From Aquimarina pacifica (GTDB lineage Bacteria > Bacteroidota > Bacteroidia > Flavobacteriales > Flavobacteriaceae): DNA of 64,000 nt. Under the pieces are notes generated by a model that worked only from the letters and a program-made list of their open reading frames with translations, did not search any database and had not been told where the DNA came from. The translations under genes were made by a program, and so were the position numbers. Location of the stretch: contig NZ_JACC01000012.1 in assembly GCF_000520955.1 (NCBI RefSeq), positions 1-64,000 of the forward strand, written 5' to 3'. Shown piece after piece: positions 9,539 to 18,211 of the stretch; positions within the stretch are counted from its first letter, which is position 1, and each line of letters opens with the position of its first letter.

Positions 9539-9602
9539 TAATAATAAAGTTTCTTCTACGTAACAAAATATAGACTAAATACCTTTTTTTTACGGTAAAC
9601 AA

Positions 9603-9637
9603 AAATAGGCGGGTTTCAAAACCCGCCTATTTTTTAT
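9603..9637 (+). terminator. Rho-independent terminator
   Basis: A GC-rich stem (ATAGGCGGGTT with AACCCGCCTAT, 9605-9630) and a short loop are followed by TTTTTT. It ends the beta-barrel gene. Confidence 0.85.
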
Positions 9638-9639
9638 TC

Positions 9640-10340
9640 ACACAATTTATGGGACATTACTTTATAAAAGTATTTTTTGGTGTTGGCCTTTTTCTTTACC
9701 CTACTAATAGAAAAAATTGCGTTCATTAAGAATACGTTCCATTTAATTTTAGGGTAAATAACCTACCTTCTCCCCATCCAATAAAAAAATATTAATTTCA
9801 AACAAAAAGCAGACAGAAAGTTATTTATTACCAAACCTTCATCACACAAACTATTAATATAACTAATCTTATGCGATTGGTCTTTTTAAGTTTTTACTTA
9901 ATAAACTTTTCATAACATCGACTCACCTAAAACGGGAAAAAAATATTAAAAGTCAGCATTTCTACTGCACATATACGCATTAAAAAATCAGCAGTTCTTC
10001 ACAAAACAATAAACACATAAGAAATTAACTGTTTAAAAATATTATCATCAATATTTTGTTTGTTTTCTGATTAAATTAACAATTATACGTAATAGAAATC
10101 ATAAAATCTACGAGAATATCATTTTCAAAAAACCACTACCCTATTAACAAAAACAAACATTAAACCTTAATTACTAACACATTACACTCTCAATTTTTCT
10201 TTAAAAAAACTACACTACACCAATTTGCAATAAAACATATGGATTATTAAAAAAATGATGAAATCGAATAAAAAATAACTTTTTTTTAATATTATCTTGG
10301 TTTTTTAACACTAAAGGTGTTTAGGTTAAAATAAATCTCT
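9640..10340. other. 700-base AT-rich intergenic region
   Basis: No reading frame, repeat or hairpin that I can defend. It separates the beta-barrel gene from the GntR-controlled glycan locus and may hold long upstream regulatory sequence. Confidence 0.4.
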
Positions 10341-10348
10341 TATATTTG
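10341..10348 (+). promoter_or_regulatory. -7 promoter element of the GntR regulator
   Basis: TATATTTG matches TAnnTTTG. Its last three bases overlap the left end of a perfect palindrome, so a bound regulator would block the promoter. Confidence 0.55.
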
Positions 10349-10383
10349 GTGGACCAGATTGGTTAACCAATCTGGTCCACCAA
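10346..10383. promoter_or_regulatory. 38-bp perfect palindromic operator for a GntR/FadR-type regulator
   Basis: Two 19-base arms (left arm TTGGTGGACCAGATTGGTT) are exact reverse complements with no spacer. Inside are three TGGTnnACCA units: 10347-10356, 10359-10370 (TTGGTTAACCAA) and 10373-10382. TGGT/ACCA half-sites are known targets of FadR-subfamily regulators such as FadR, PdhR and UxuR/ExuR. The element lies between the -7 box and the ATG of the regulator gene, so autoregulation is likely. A lone AACCAATC half-site recurs at 11301-11308 before susC. Confidence 0.75.
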
Positions 10384-10391
10384 CCAAAATT

Positions 10392-11114
10392 ATGAGAATC
10401 AATACACAAAGTAATCATTTGTCCACCAAGGATGAAGTTGAGGCTGTGATTTCACAAATAAGAGAACTCATTATCACCAGACAACTTGAACCTGGAGACA
10501 AATTACCATCAGAAAGAGCATTATCCCAAAAATTTGGGGTAAGTAGAAATCAATTGCGATTAGCTATACAAAAACTAGAATTCTATGGCTTAGTACAAAA
10601 ATTCCCGAAGAGTGGGACATTTGTTTCAAAAATTGGTGTCGATGCTATTAATCTAATGATTTCTAACATACTACACTTACAGGCACCAGACTTTAAGTCA
10701 CTTGTAGAAACTCGATTAATTCTAGAAACAAAAGCAATAAAGCTAGCAGCAATTCGAAGAACAGAAACACAATTATATCAAATAGAGAAAGCACATGAAG
10801 CCTATATTGAAAAATCCCTAAAAGGAGAAAATGCAGTTGATGAAGATCTTTTATTTCACCTTAAAGTATCAGAAGGCAGCTGTAATAGTGTGATCAATTC
10901 CTTGATGTTAATTATCACACCAGAAATTATAACAAACTTTGTTAGTAATAAAATATGTGACCCTGTAAATTATACAACTTTGGTTAACGAACATCAAAAT
11001 ATTGTAAATGCAATAAAAAATAAAGACCCAGAAGAAGCTACAGCCAGTCTTAAGACACATTTCAAAGATTTATATACCTATTGTAATACTAAATTAAACA
11101 CCACGCCTATGTAA
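10392..11114 (+). CDS. GntR-family transcriptional regulator, FadR subfamily (FCD domain)
   Basis: A 240-residue DNA-binding regulator. A winged helix-turn-helix spans about residues 15-80 and includes the signature PGDKLPSERALSQKFGVSRN. The C-terminal helical FCD domain carries the expected metal/ligand positions: an Asp and LFH around residues 145-150, then NEH near 200 and KTHF near 220. FCD regulators usually bind sugar acids or other carboxylates and release DNA. The ATG at 10392 is chosen because the longer frame starts from a TTG inside the operator palindrome. It lies directly upstream of a SusC/SusD pair and very likely controls it. Regulators of this type guard alginate and other uronate loci in marine Bacteroidota, so a uronate ligand is a reasonable guess. 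Confidence 0.88.
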   Translation: MRINTQSNHLSTKDEVEAVISQIRELIITRQLEPGDKLPSERALSQKFGVSRNQLRLAIQKLEFYGLVQKFPKSGTFVSKIGVDAINLMISNILHLQAPDFKSLVETRLILETKAIKLAAIRRTETQLYQIEKAHEAYIEKSLKGENAVDEDLLFHLKVSEGSCNSVINSLMLIITPEIITNFVSNKICDPVNYTTLVNEHQNIVNAIKNKDPEEATASLKTHFKDLYTYCNTKLNTTPM

Positions 11115-11374
11115 ATAACTAATAGTCAAACAAAAAGAATTAGGTAAGACCTCTTCTTTTTCATTATTCTTACATCATTTCTCGAGCAAAAAAGAGAAAT
11201 TATAGTACTTAAGAATAATAAACACTTTTGTTTAAAAAAAAGCACTTTGCAAAAACAACCATTCGAACATCATTTTTTTTGTAAATGTGAATGATGAACT
11301 AACCAATCGTGTACACAAATCAAAAAAAGTCTTAAACAAACTTTGATGTTTATGTCTAAAACAAAAACAAAACA

Positions 11375-14300
11375 ATGAAACAATTACACAAAAAGCAAAA
11401 GAACCTATGGAGTATACTATTACTACTATTTATATGTACTGGTTCTTACGCACAAGAAAACTATAATATTACAGGTACGGTAACCTCTGCCGGAAACAAC
11501 TCACCAATACCAGGAATCAGTGTCTTGGTTGTGGGGTCAAACACAGGGGCAGTTACAGATTTTGACGGAAAATATTCGGTAAGCGTAAAATCAGGAGATC
11601 AATTACAATTTTCTTATGTTGGATTCGCTACGCAAACGATTGCGATAACTGGACAACAAGTTCAAGATGTAGCTTTACAAGAAGATACTGAATCATTAGA
11701 TGAGATCGTAGTAGTTGGGTATGGTACACGTAAAAAGAGTGACATTACAGGATCTGTATCTTCTGTTACAACAGACGAATTAAATGCTTTTCCGGTATTA
11801 GATGCTGCTCAAGCTCTACAAGGTAGAGCTGCAGGTGTAGTAGTTCAGTCTAACAATGGTGGTGAACCAGGAGCTCCGATAAGTATACAAATTAGGGGTA
11901 ACACTTCTATTAATGCGAGTAGTAAACCACTTATTGTTGTAGATGGTTTTGTTGGTGCTACCCTACCCCAAGCAACTGATATTAAGTCTTTAGAAGTATT
12001 AAAAGATGCATCTGCAACTGCAATATATGGTTCTAGAGGGGCTAATGGAGTAGTTATGGTAACTACAAAAAAAGGTAGAAAAGGTAAACTAAGCGTAGAA
12101 GTTAATAGTACATATGCTGTACAAACTACTGCTAACGAAATAGATTTGTTAAATGCAGATGAGTTCGCACTTTATCAAAATTTGGTAAGAAGTAATGTTG
12201 CCTTAACAAATGGAGAAGATGCTGTACCATACACACAAGGACCTGCAAATACGGATTGGCAAGACCAAATATATAAGTCTGGTAATACTACAAATCATAA
12301 TATTTCCTTCTCTGGAGGTACAGAAAAGTCAAACTTTTATGCTTCTGCGAATTACTTTAAGCAAGAAGGTGTCTTGCTTAATTCAGATTTTGAAAGAGGA
12401 ACATTCTTGACAAACTTTGATGCTCAGGTTACAGATAAATTAAAATTAGGAATGAATCTTTTTGGTAGTAGAGGCGAAAAAAATGGAGCCGCTACACAAT
12501 CGAATGGTACCGTTTCTGTAGGTGGGGATGATGTAATTACTCTGGCTCTAAGATATGCGCCAGATCAACCTATATTCAATAGTGATCTTAGCTATAACTC
12601 TGGGAATACTGTAGGAGATCCAGTTGATAACCCATTCGCAGTTGCTACAGAAAGAATAGATGAAACTAAAACGGATAATTTTAGAGCAAACTTTTATGCA
12701 AATTATGATATATTTGAAGGTCTATCTTTTAAAACTACATTTGGTTTAAGTACTGAAAATAGAACAAGAGGGATTTATCTACCATCAATATTAGAACAAA
12801 CAGCGGGAGGTGTGTCCGGAAGAGCTTCGGTAGAACATGATAACAAAACAAGTCTTTTGAGTGAAAATTACTTGACCTATTCAAAGGAAATAGGAAAAGG
12901 TGATTTAACATTACTTGGGGGATATTCATACCAAAGAACGATTACTGAAAATTTTTATTCAGAAGCTACAGGGTTTCTGTCTGATGCATTTTCATTTTAT
13001 GGTTTAGGGAATGATCCAACAAATGTATTAAGACCAGATGCTTCTTTAGAAGAAGTAATCATTCAGTCTCAATTCGGAAGGGTGAATTATGACTATGATG
13101 ATAAGTACTTATTAACTGCTACAGTAAGAAGAGATGGTGCTTCTAATTTTGCTGCTAATGAAAAATATGCTATCTTTCCATCAGGTGCTATCGGTTGGAA
13201 AATATCAAATGAACAATTCTTAGCAGATAATGAAACTATTTCTAACTTAAAATTAAGAGCAAGTTATGGTGTTACAGGAAACCCATCAATTGGAGCTTAC
13301 GAATCTTTAGAAAAGTTTATAACTCTTTACGCTTCTAATAATGGGGAAACGGTTAGTGCAATTACAGCAGAACAACCTATTAATCCAGATTTAAAATGGG
13401 AATCATCATACCAAACAAACTTTGGTTTAGATTTAGGCCTACTAAATAATAAAATTGCTCTTTCTGTTGATTATTATAATATTGATACGAAAGACTTAAT
13501 TTTAATAAATAATAATTTATCTGAATATTTAGGTTTCACAGGTGATGACATCTTAGCCAATGTAGGAGAGATCAATAACAAAGGTATTGAAATTTCTTTG
13601 AACACTAGAAACATTACAAATGACAATTTTTCTTGGTCTACAGACTTTAACATAGCGTTTAATAAAAACGAAGTGGTAAGCCTAGCCAACGAAAGTGGTT
13701 CAGATTTATTTTTTAATGCTGCACCAAGTTATTTTAGTCATGATAGAACTTATGTACTAAGAGAAGGCGAAGAAGTTGGTCTTTTTTGGGGGTATGAATA
13801 TGCAGGTGTTTATCAGGGAGGTGCACTGCCAGCAGGTACTGCAACTATAGCTGGTGGTATAGCTGGTGATCCTTTATTTACTGATGTTCCTGATGAAGAT
13901 GGAGTTCTTGATGGTGAAATTACTGAAGATGATAGAAAAATCATTGGTAATCCAAATCCAGATTATACGTTTGGTATTACGAATAACTTTACCTACAAAA
14001 ACTGGGATTTAAATATATTCTTCCAAGGTTCTCAAGGTGGAGAAATTTTTAACCTGACCAATGTACAGTTGTTTAATGGAGATGCAAATACAACTAGAGA
14101 CTATTTTTATAGTGCGTGGACACCTACGAACACCAATACAAATGCTCCTCGTGTTGGAAACAATAGTAGTAGAGAAATTTCTTCTCGTTTTGTAGAAGAT
14201 GGTAGCTATATAAGACTTAAAAACATCGCCTTAGGGTATAATCTACCTTCAGACCTTATCAAAAACTTAGGGTTAGAGGGAGTAAGACTTACCGTTAGTG

Positions 14301-14479
14301 CGCAAAACTTATTGACTTTTACTGATTACTCTGGCTTAGATCCGGAAGTAAATTATTCTGGTGACGAAGGTGGAGATGATGGTAGTAGCAATGTATCAGA
14401 TAACACAGCCAAAGGGTTTGATTTTGGAAATTATCCAACAATCAAATCTGTGAATTTCAGTGTAAATGTAAAATTCTAA
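11375..14479 (+). CDS. SusC/RagA TonB-linked outer-membrane transporter
   Basis: A 1034-residue TonB-dependent transporter. A signal peptide ends near residue 26 (YAQ). A carboxypeptidase-regulatory-like beta domain (about 30-105, with GAVTDFDGKYSVSV) leads to the TonB-box region DEIVVVGYGTRKKSDITGSV, a plug domain, and a 22-strand barrel ending in the aromatic C-terminus NFSVNVKF. There is no N-terminal STN domain, so direct sigma/anti-sigma signalling is not expected, in line with control by the GntR gene upstream. It imports oligosaccharides across the outer membrane together with the SusD lipoprotein encoded 19 bases downstream. The substrate is not shown by the sequence. Confidence 0.93.
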   Translation: MKQLHKKQKNLWSILLLLFICTGSYAQENYNITGTVTSAGNNSPIPGISVLVVGSNTGAVTDFDGKYSVSVKSGDQLQFSYVGFATQTIAITGQQVQDVALQEDTESLDEIVVVGYGTRKKSDITGSVSSVTTDELNAFPVLDAAQALQGRAAGVVVQSNNGGEPGAPISIQIRGNTSINASSKPLIVVDGFVGATLPQATDIKSLEVLKDASATAIYGSRGANGVVMVTTKKGRKGKLSVEVNSTYAVQTTANEIDLLNADEFALYQNLVRSNVALTNGEDAVPYTQGPANTDWQDQIYKSGNTTNHNISFSGGTEKSNFYASANYFKQEGVLLNSDFERGTFLTNFDAQVTDKLKLGMNLFGSRGEKNGAATQSNGTVSVGGDDVITLALRYAPDQPIFNSDLSYNSGNTVGDPVDNPFAVATERIDETKTDNFRANFYANYDIFEGLSFKTTFGLSTENRTRGIYLPSILEQTAGGVSGRASVEHDNKTSLLSENYLTYSKEIGKGDLTLLGGYSYQRTITENFYSEATGFLSDAFSFYGLGNDPTNVLRPDASLEEVIIQSQFGRVNYDYDDKYLLTATVRRDGASNFAANEKYAIFPSGAIGWKISNEQFLADNETISNLKLRASYGVTGNPSIGAYESLEKFITLYASNNGETVSAITAEQPINPDLKWESSYQTNFGLDLGLLNNKIALSVDYYNIDTKDLILINNNLSEYLGFTGDDILANVGEINNKGIEISLNTRNITNDNFSWSTDFNIAFNKNEVVSLANESGSDLFFNAAPSYFSHDRTYVLREGEEVGLFWGYEYAGVYQGGALPAGTATIAGGIAGDPLFTDVPDEDGVLDGEITEDDRKIIGNPNPDYTFGITNNFTYKNWDLNIFFQGSQGGEIFNLTNVQLFNGDANTTRDYFYSAWTPTNTNTNAPRVGNNSSREISSRFVEDGSYIRLKNIALGYNLPSDLIKNLGLEGVRLTVSAQNLLTFTDYSGLDPEVNYSGDEGGDDGSSNVSDNTAKGFDFGNYPTIKSVNFSVNVKF

Positions 14480-14498
14480 TCATAATCATTTTTATAAT

Positions 14499-16064
14499 AT
14501 GAAACTATATAAATATTTAGTCCTTTTATTGATCGGTGTATCAATGGTTGGATGTTCGGATTTAGTAGAAGAACCCGTGGGTGTGCTATCACCAGAAGGT
14601 TTTTTTCAGACTACAGATAATATTCAACAAGCAGTTGATGGTTCGCTCACACATGCTATTAATGAAGAGATTTGGGGAAGGAAACTTTCTATAGCATTAA
14701 TGTTACGTTCTGACATGGTAGATCTTGCCTCTAGCCAAACAAGAAGAGTAGAACATAATGAATTGACTACACTAGCGAGTAATGGAATGATCGCTCCGTT
14801 TTGGCAAAGAATATATCAAGGTATTGCCGCGGCTAATCTAGCTATTTCGGGAGCTGAAGATGTAGTTACGGATGATGCTACTAAAAACCCAATAACGGCA
14901 CAAGCATATTTTGCGAGAGCATTTTACTATTTTCATTTAGTACGATTGTTTGGAGATATCCCTTATATTGGTGAAACAGTTACAGATGTAGACGCTGCAA
15001 TTTCTATCAGTAAAACACCTGCAGCAGAAGTATATGAGAACATTATTGCAGATTTAAAATATGCAAAAGAATGGTTACCAGAAACGGTAGATTCGAGAGC
15101 GCAACCTTCTAAAGCGGCTGCAAGTTCTTATTTAGCCTTAGTATACCTAACGCAAGGAGAATGGCAAAAAGCTTTTGATGAAGCAGAAGAAGTGATTGAT
15201 AATGCAGGGACTTATGGATTGGCTTTAGATACAAATTTCCAAAATTTATTTAATGCAGACGTTATAGACAGCTCTCCTGAACCTATATTCTCATTAGATT
15301 ATAATAATGTAGAAGCTGATGATAATGCATATGATCAAATAGCACCAATGACAGGTATTAGATCAGATGCAAGAAATGAAGGAGGAGGATGGTCTGTTGC
15401 TGTTCCTACTCTTGCTGTATATGAAACATGGGATGCGGGTGATTACAGAAGAGCTGTAAGTATGGATGACGAAGCGAATCTGATCATAGATGAAGATGGC
15501 GATGGAGAAGACGAAGAAGTGTACAAATTTTACACGGATTTTACAGCAAGTGGACATGAGCATGCTAAAAACAACCCATACATTGCAAAATATGCACGTT
15601 ACCCAGGAGCATTTGCACGTGGAAGCGGTAGAGCGACAAGTCATAACTATTCAATGATACGTTATGCAGAAGTGTTACTAATTGCAGCAGAAGCTGCGGT
15701 AGAATTAGGAGACAATGCATCAGCGCTTGATTATGTTAATCAAGTAAGAGCAAGAGCAAGAATGGGTGGAGCTACCAAAACAGGTGCTGATATCGAGGTT
15801 ACTATACCAGCTAGTGATGTACCAGCTGACCTTACAGGTACGGTTACTGTTGCTGACGTATTAGAAGAAAGAAGATTAGAACTTGCTTTTGAAGGTAAAA
15901 GATGGTATGATATTGCTAGAAGAAGAATAGGAGCAGAAGTATTTAGCGCTTCTGGTTTAGAAGGTGAAAAGCCTTTCTTTACCGAGGATGACTATTTATT
16001 ACCACTACCAGAAGATGAGTTAGAGAGAAACCCTAACTTATTACCTCAAAACCCTGGTTACTAA
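14499..16064 (+). CDS. SusD/RagB glycan-binding lipoprotein
   Basis: A 521-residue surface lipoprotein with lipobox MVGC (lipidated Cys19). The helical TPR-like SusD core is evident, with the conserved YFARAFYYFHLVRLFGDIPY block near residues 140-160 and the C-terminal EERRLELAFEGKRWYDI block near 455-475. SusD proteins cap the SusC barrel and catch the glycan. It is co-transcribed with the preceding susC. No glycoside hydrolase or polysaccharide lyase follows, which is unusual for such a locus, and what follows instead is the relic of another susD. Confidence 0.93.
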   Translation: MKLYKYLVLLLIGVSMVGCSDLVEEPVGVLSPEGFFQTTDNIQQAVDGSLTHAINEEIWGRKLSIALMLRSDMVDLASSQTRRVEHNELTTLASNGMIAPFWQRIYQGIAAANLAISGAEDVVTDDATKNPITAQAYFARAFYYFHLVRLFGDIPYIGETVTDVDAAISISKTPAAEVYENIIADLKYAKEWLPETVDSRAQPSKAAASSYLALVYLTQGEWQKAFDEAEEVIDNAGTYGLALDTNFQNLFNADVIDSSPEPIFSLDYNNVEADDNAYDQIAPMTGIRSDARNEGGGWSVAVPTLAVYETWDAGDYRRAVSMDDEANLIIDEDGDGEDEEVYKFYTDFTASGHEHAKNNPYIAKYARYPGAFARGSGRATSHNYSMIRYAEVLLIAAEAAVELGDNASALDYVNQVRARARMGGATKTGADIEVTIPASDVPADLTGTVTVADVLEERRLELAFEGKRWYDIARRRIGAEVFSASGLEGEKPFFTEDDYLLPLPEDELERNPNLLPQNPGY

Positions 16065-16088
16065 ACCTAATGGTATTTTAATTTAGTT

Positions 16089-16141
16089 ACTGTTCTTGTA
16101 TGTTTTTACATCTTATCATTTTTAAATACATACAAGACAGT
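16089..16141 (+). terminator. Large imperfect hairpin after susD
   Basis: Arms 16089-16103 and 16128-16141 pair over 14 positions with one bulge. There is no clean T-run, so it may be an mRNA-end stabilising hairpin rather than a true terminator. Confidence 0.4.
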
Positions 16142-16161
16142 ACTAGTTTAAATAATTATAG

Positions 16162-16434
16162 AAGCACAGTACATCTTGGTCAATAGAATTAGATAGTGAT
16201 ACAACTAGAATACTTAGTGAATCAGATGAAATTAGAACCAGAACTGGTCTCAACCAATAGACCCTGGTACAATAAATAAACAGGCATTAATTTTTTAATG
16301 CCATCAAACAAGAGCGACGAGTTGAATTAGCCTTCTAAAATCACCGCTAGTTTGGTCTGATACATTATGAAAATACAAAATCTATAATAGGCTTGTATAA
16401 TTCTAATTATCTTACATCAAATACCAAGAAGTGA
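16162..16434 (+). pseudogene. Decayed C-terminal fragment of a second susD
   Basis: A single frame with five internal stops reads a recognisable SusD C-terminus: DEIRTRTGLNQ, then about 14 codons later NAIKQERRVELAF, a stop in place of the usual Glu, NHR, a stop in place of the usual Trp, then FGLI. Intact SusD proteins read ERRVELAFENHRWFDL here, so the stops are explained by GAA to TAA and TGG to TAG changes. Internal stops lie at 16258, 16273, 16288, 16336 and 16348; the frame ends with TGA at 16432. The motif variant differs from the intact SusD just upstream (EERRLELAFEGKRWYDI), so it is not a recent duplicate. Nothing of its N-terminal three quarters or a partner susC remains. Confidence 0.75.
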
Positions 16435-16522
16435 AATAAATGTTTACAACAAACAAAATATTATTTCACTAATGAAGGATACTAATAGTTGTGCTTAATT
16501 TATGTAGAATTTGTATCCCTTA

Positions 16523-16566
16523 TATTCCACTGATCATTTATTTATGATCAGTGGAATATTTTTTTT
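16523..16566 (+). terminator. Strong rho-independent terminator
   Basis: A 15-bp perfect stem (16523-16537 with 16544-16558), a 6-base loop and eight T residues. It is the probable end of the GntR-controlled transcript, which would then include the susD relic. Confidence 0.88.
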
Positions 16567-16884
16567 ATATGCTCTCGATGCTCTACAAATTCTTAAAACC
16601 TCATTAAATAATTTATACCTAATGAAATAGAGAGTTGAATAAATACTTCTTTCTTATCTTTTAGAATTACACCTACTCCCCCATCCGCTCATATGCATAA
16701 AAGAGAAAAATAGATATAAAAATATGTACTACTAAAAGAAAATAAATATATAGCTATATCCTCCTATAAATAGCCTCATTTCATTTTATTAAACATATTA
16801 ACTAATAACGACAATATACATTAGTTACCACAATAGATCCATAAAATGATACACTTCTACTACCCATATTTTATAAAAGGGTTA

Positions 16885-16892
16885 TATATTTG
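16885..16892 (+). promoter_or_regulatory. -7 promoter element of the GNAT gene
   Basis: TATATTTG matches TAnnTTTG and ends 21 bases before the ATG at 16914. No -33 TTG is visible at the expected distance. Confidence 0.45.
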
Positions 16893-16913
16893 TGCTATTA
16901 GTAGATATGATAT

Positions 16914-18035
16914 ATGATTACGATTAAAGAAATTACTTCAAAAGGAGATTTAACCACCTTTGTTAAATTTCCTTTTACATTATATAAAGATTCCCCTTAT
17001 TATGTTCCGAGTATTATCAAAGAGGAGCGCGAGGTGATGAATCCCGACAAGAATCCCGTTTTTAAAAATGCAATTGCCAAATACTTTCTAGCCTACAAAG
17101 GCAATACAATTGTAGGTAGAATCGCAGCAATCATAAACTGGATAGAAGTAAAAGAACAAAAAAAACCAAAAGTACGTTTCGGTTGGTTTGATGTTATAGA
17201 TGATATAGAAGTTACCAAAGCACTTTTACAAAAAGTTACTGAATTTGGGGCTCAGCACAACCTCGAATATATGGAAGGTCCTGTTGGGTTTTCAAATATG
17301 GACAAAGCGGGAATTCTTATTAAAGGGTTTGAAGAATTGAATACCATGATTACCTGGTATAATTATCCATATTATGCAGAACATTTTGAACAACTTAATT
17401 TTGAACCAGCAGCAACTTGGGTAGAATATAAAATTAAGGTCCCTAAAGAGACTAAAGAAAAAGTAATAAAATTTGCCAAAGTAATCAAAGAGAGGTATGA
17501 GCTAAAACTACTTAAATTTAAAAAAAGCAAAGATCTTTTAGAGTATGCTGATGATATGTTTGATTTACTTAACAAAACATACAGCAGTTTACAAACTTTT
17601 GTACCAATACAACAGTATCAAATTGATATGTACAAAAAGAAATACTTGCCCTACCTAAATCCAGAATACATTACCTGTATTGCTGACAAAACGGGTAAAC
17701 TTATCGCTTTTTCGATTGTAATGCCATCATTCTCTAAAGCGCTAAAAAAAATGAACGGAAAAGTATATCCCCTTCGTTTTTTACACATCCTAAAAGCTCA
17801 ACGTCGAAATGACACTGCTGCATTTTATCTTATAGGTGTAGATCCTGAATACCAAAACAAAGGAGTAACTGCACTTATTTTTAAAGAAATGAATGAAGTC
17901 TTTTTACGCAATGGTATTGAGGTGGTAGAAACTAATCCAGAATTACAAGAAAACAAAGCAATACAAGCACTATGGAATGGATATGAGCATGAACAGCATA
18001 AAATGAGACGAACGTTCAGAAAACAATTAAATTAG
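16914..18035 (+). CDS. GNAT-like N-acyltransferase family protein
   Basis: A 373-residue cytoplasmic protein of a Bacteroidota family related to GNAT acyltransferases. The C-terminal part holds a GNAT-like core: YLIGVDPEYQNKGVTALIFKEM around residues 302-323 is the acetyl-CoA-binding beta-strand/loop/helix (motif A), followed by a region resembling motif B. The N-terminal half contains a second, degenerate GNAT-like fold (AKYFLAYKGNTIVGRIAAI near residues 58-76). The substrate is unknown. It is a single gene between its own promoter and the convergent regulator gene downstream. Confidence 0.7.
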   Translation: MITIKEITSKGDLTTFVKFPFTLYKDSPYYVPSIIKEEREVMNPDKNPVFKNAIAKYFLAYKGNTIVGRIAAIINWIEVKEQKKPKVRFGWFDVIDDIEVTKALLQKVTEFGAQHNLEYMEGPVGFSNMDKAGILIKGFEELNTMITWYNYPYYAEHFEQLNFEPAATWVEYKIKVPKETKEKVIKFAKVIKERYELKLLKFKKSKDLLEYADDMFDLLNKTYSSLQTFVPIQQYQIDMYKKKYLPYLNPEYITCIADKTGKLIAFSIVMPSFSKALKKMNGKVYPLRFLHILKAQRRNDTAAFYLIGVDPEYQNKGVTALIFKEMNEVFLRNGIEVVETNPELQENKAIQALWNGYEHEQHKMRRTFRKQLN

Positions 18036-18211
18036 TTAGAATTCTCTTATTTATTAAAATATCCATAGCCGTCAAGAGAATACGCATATAAAGTATAATC
18101 TGGTACAAAAATATTATATCTCATATAGACATAAAAATTTATGCATCAAGATTCTTGAAGTTACACAATGTAACTGAACATAAATATGTCATTTTTTAAA
18201 CAACATTATAT

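Noticed and set aside
10359-10391. Extended N-terminus of the GntR regulator from a TTG
   Set aside because: The extra 11 codons lie inside the operator palindrome; the ATG at 10392 gives the normal start of the winged-helix domain.
16231-16271. ACCAG/CTGGT and ACCAA elements near the susD relic as further GntR sites
   Set aside because: The half-sites face the wrong way or have the wrong spacing for TGGTnnACCA, and they lie within the decayed coding sequence.
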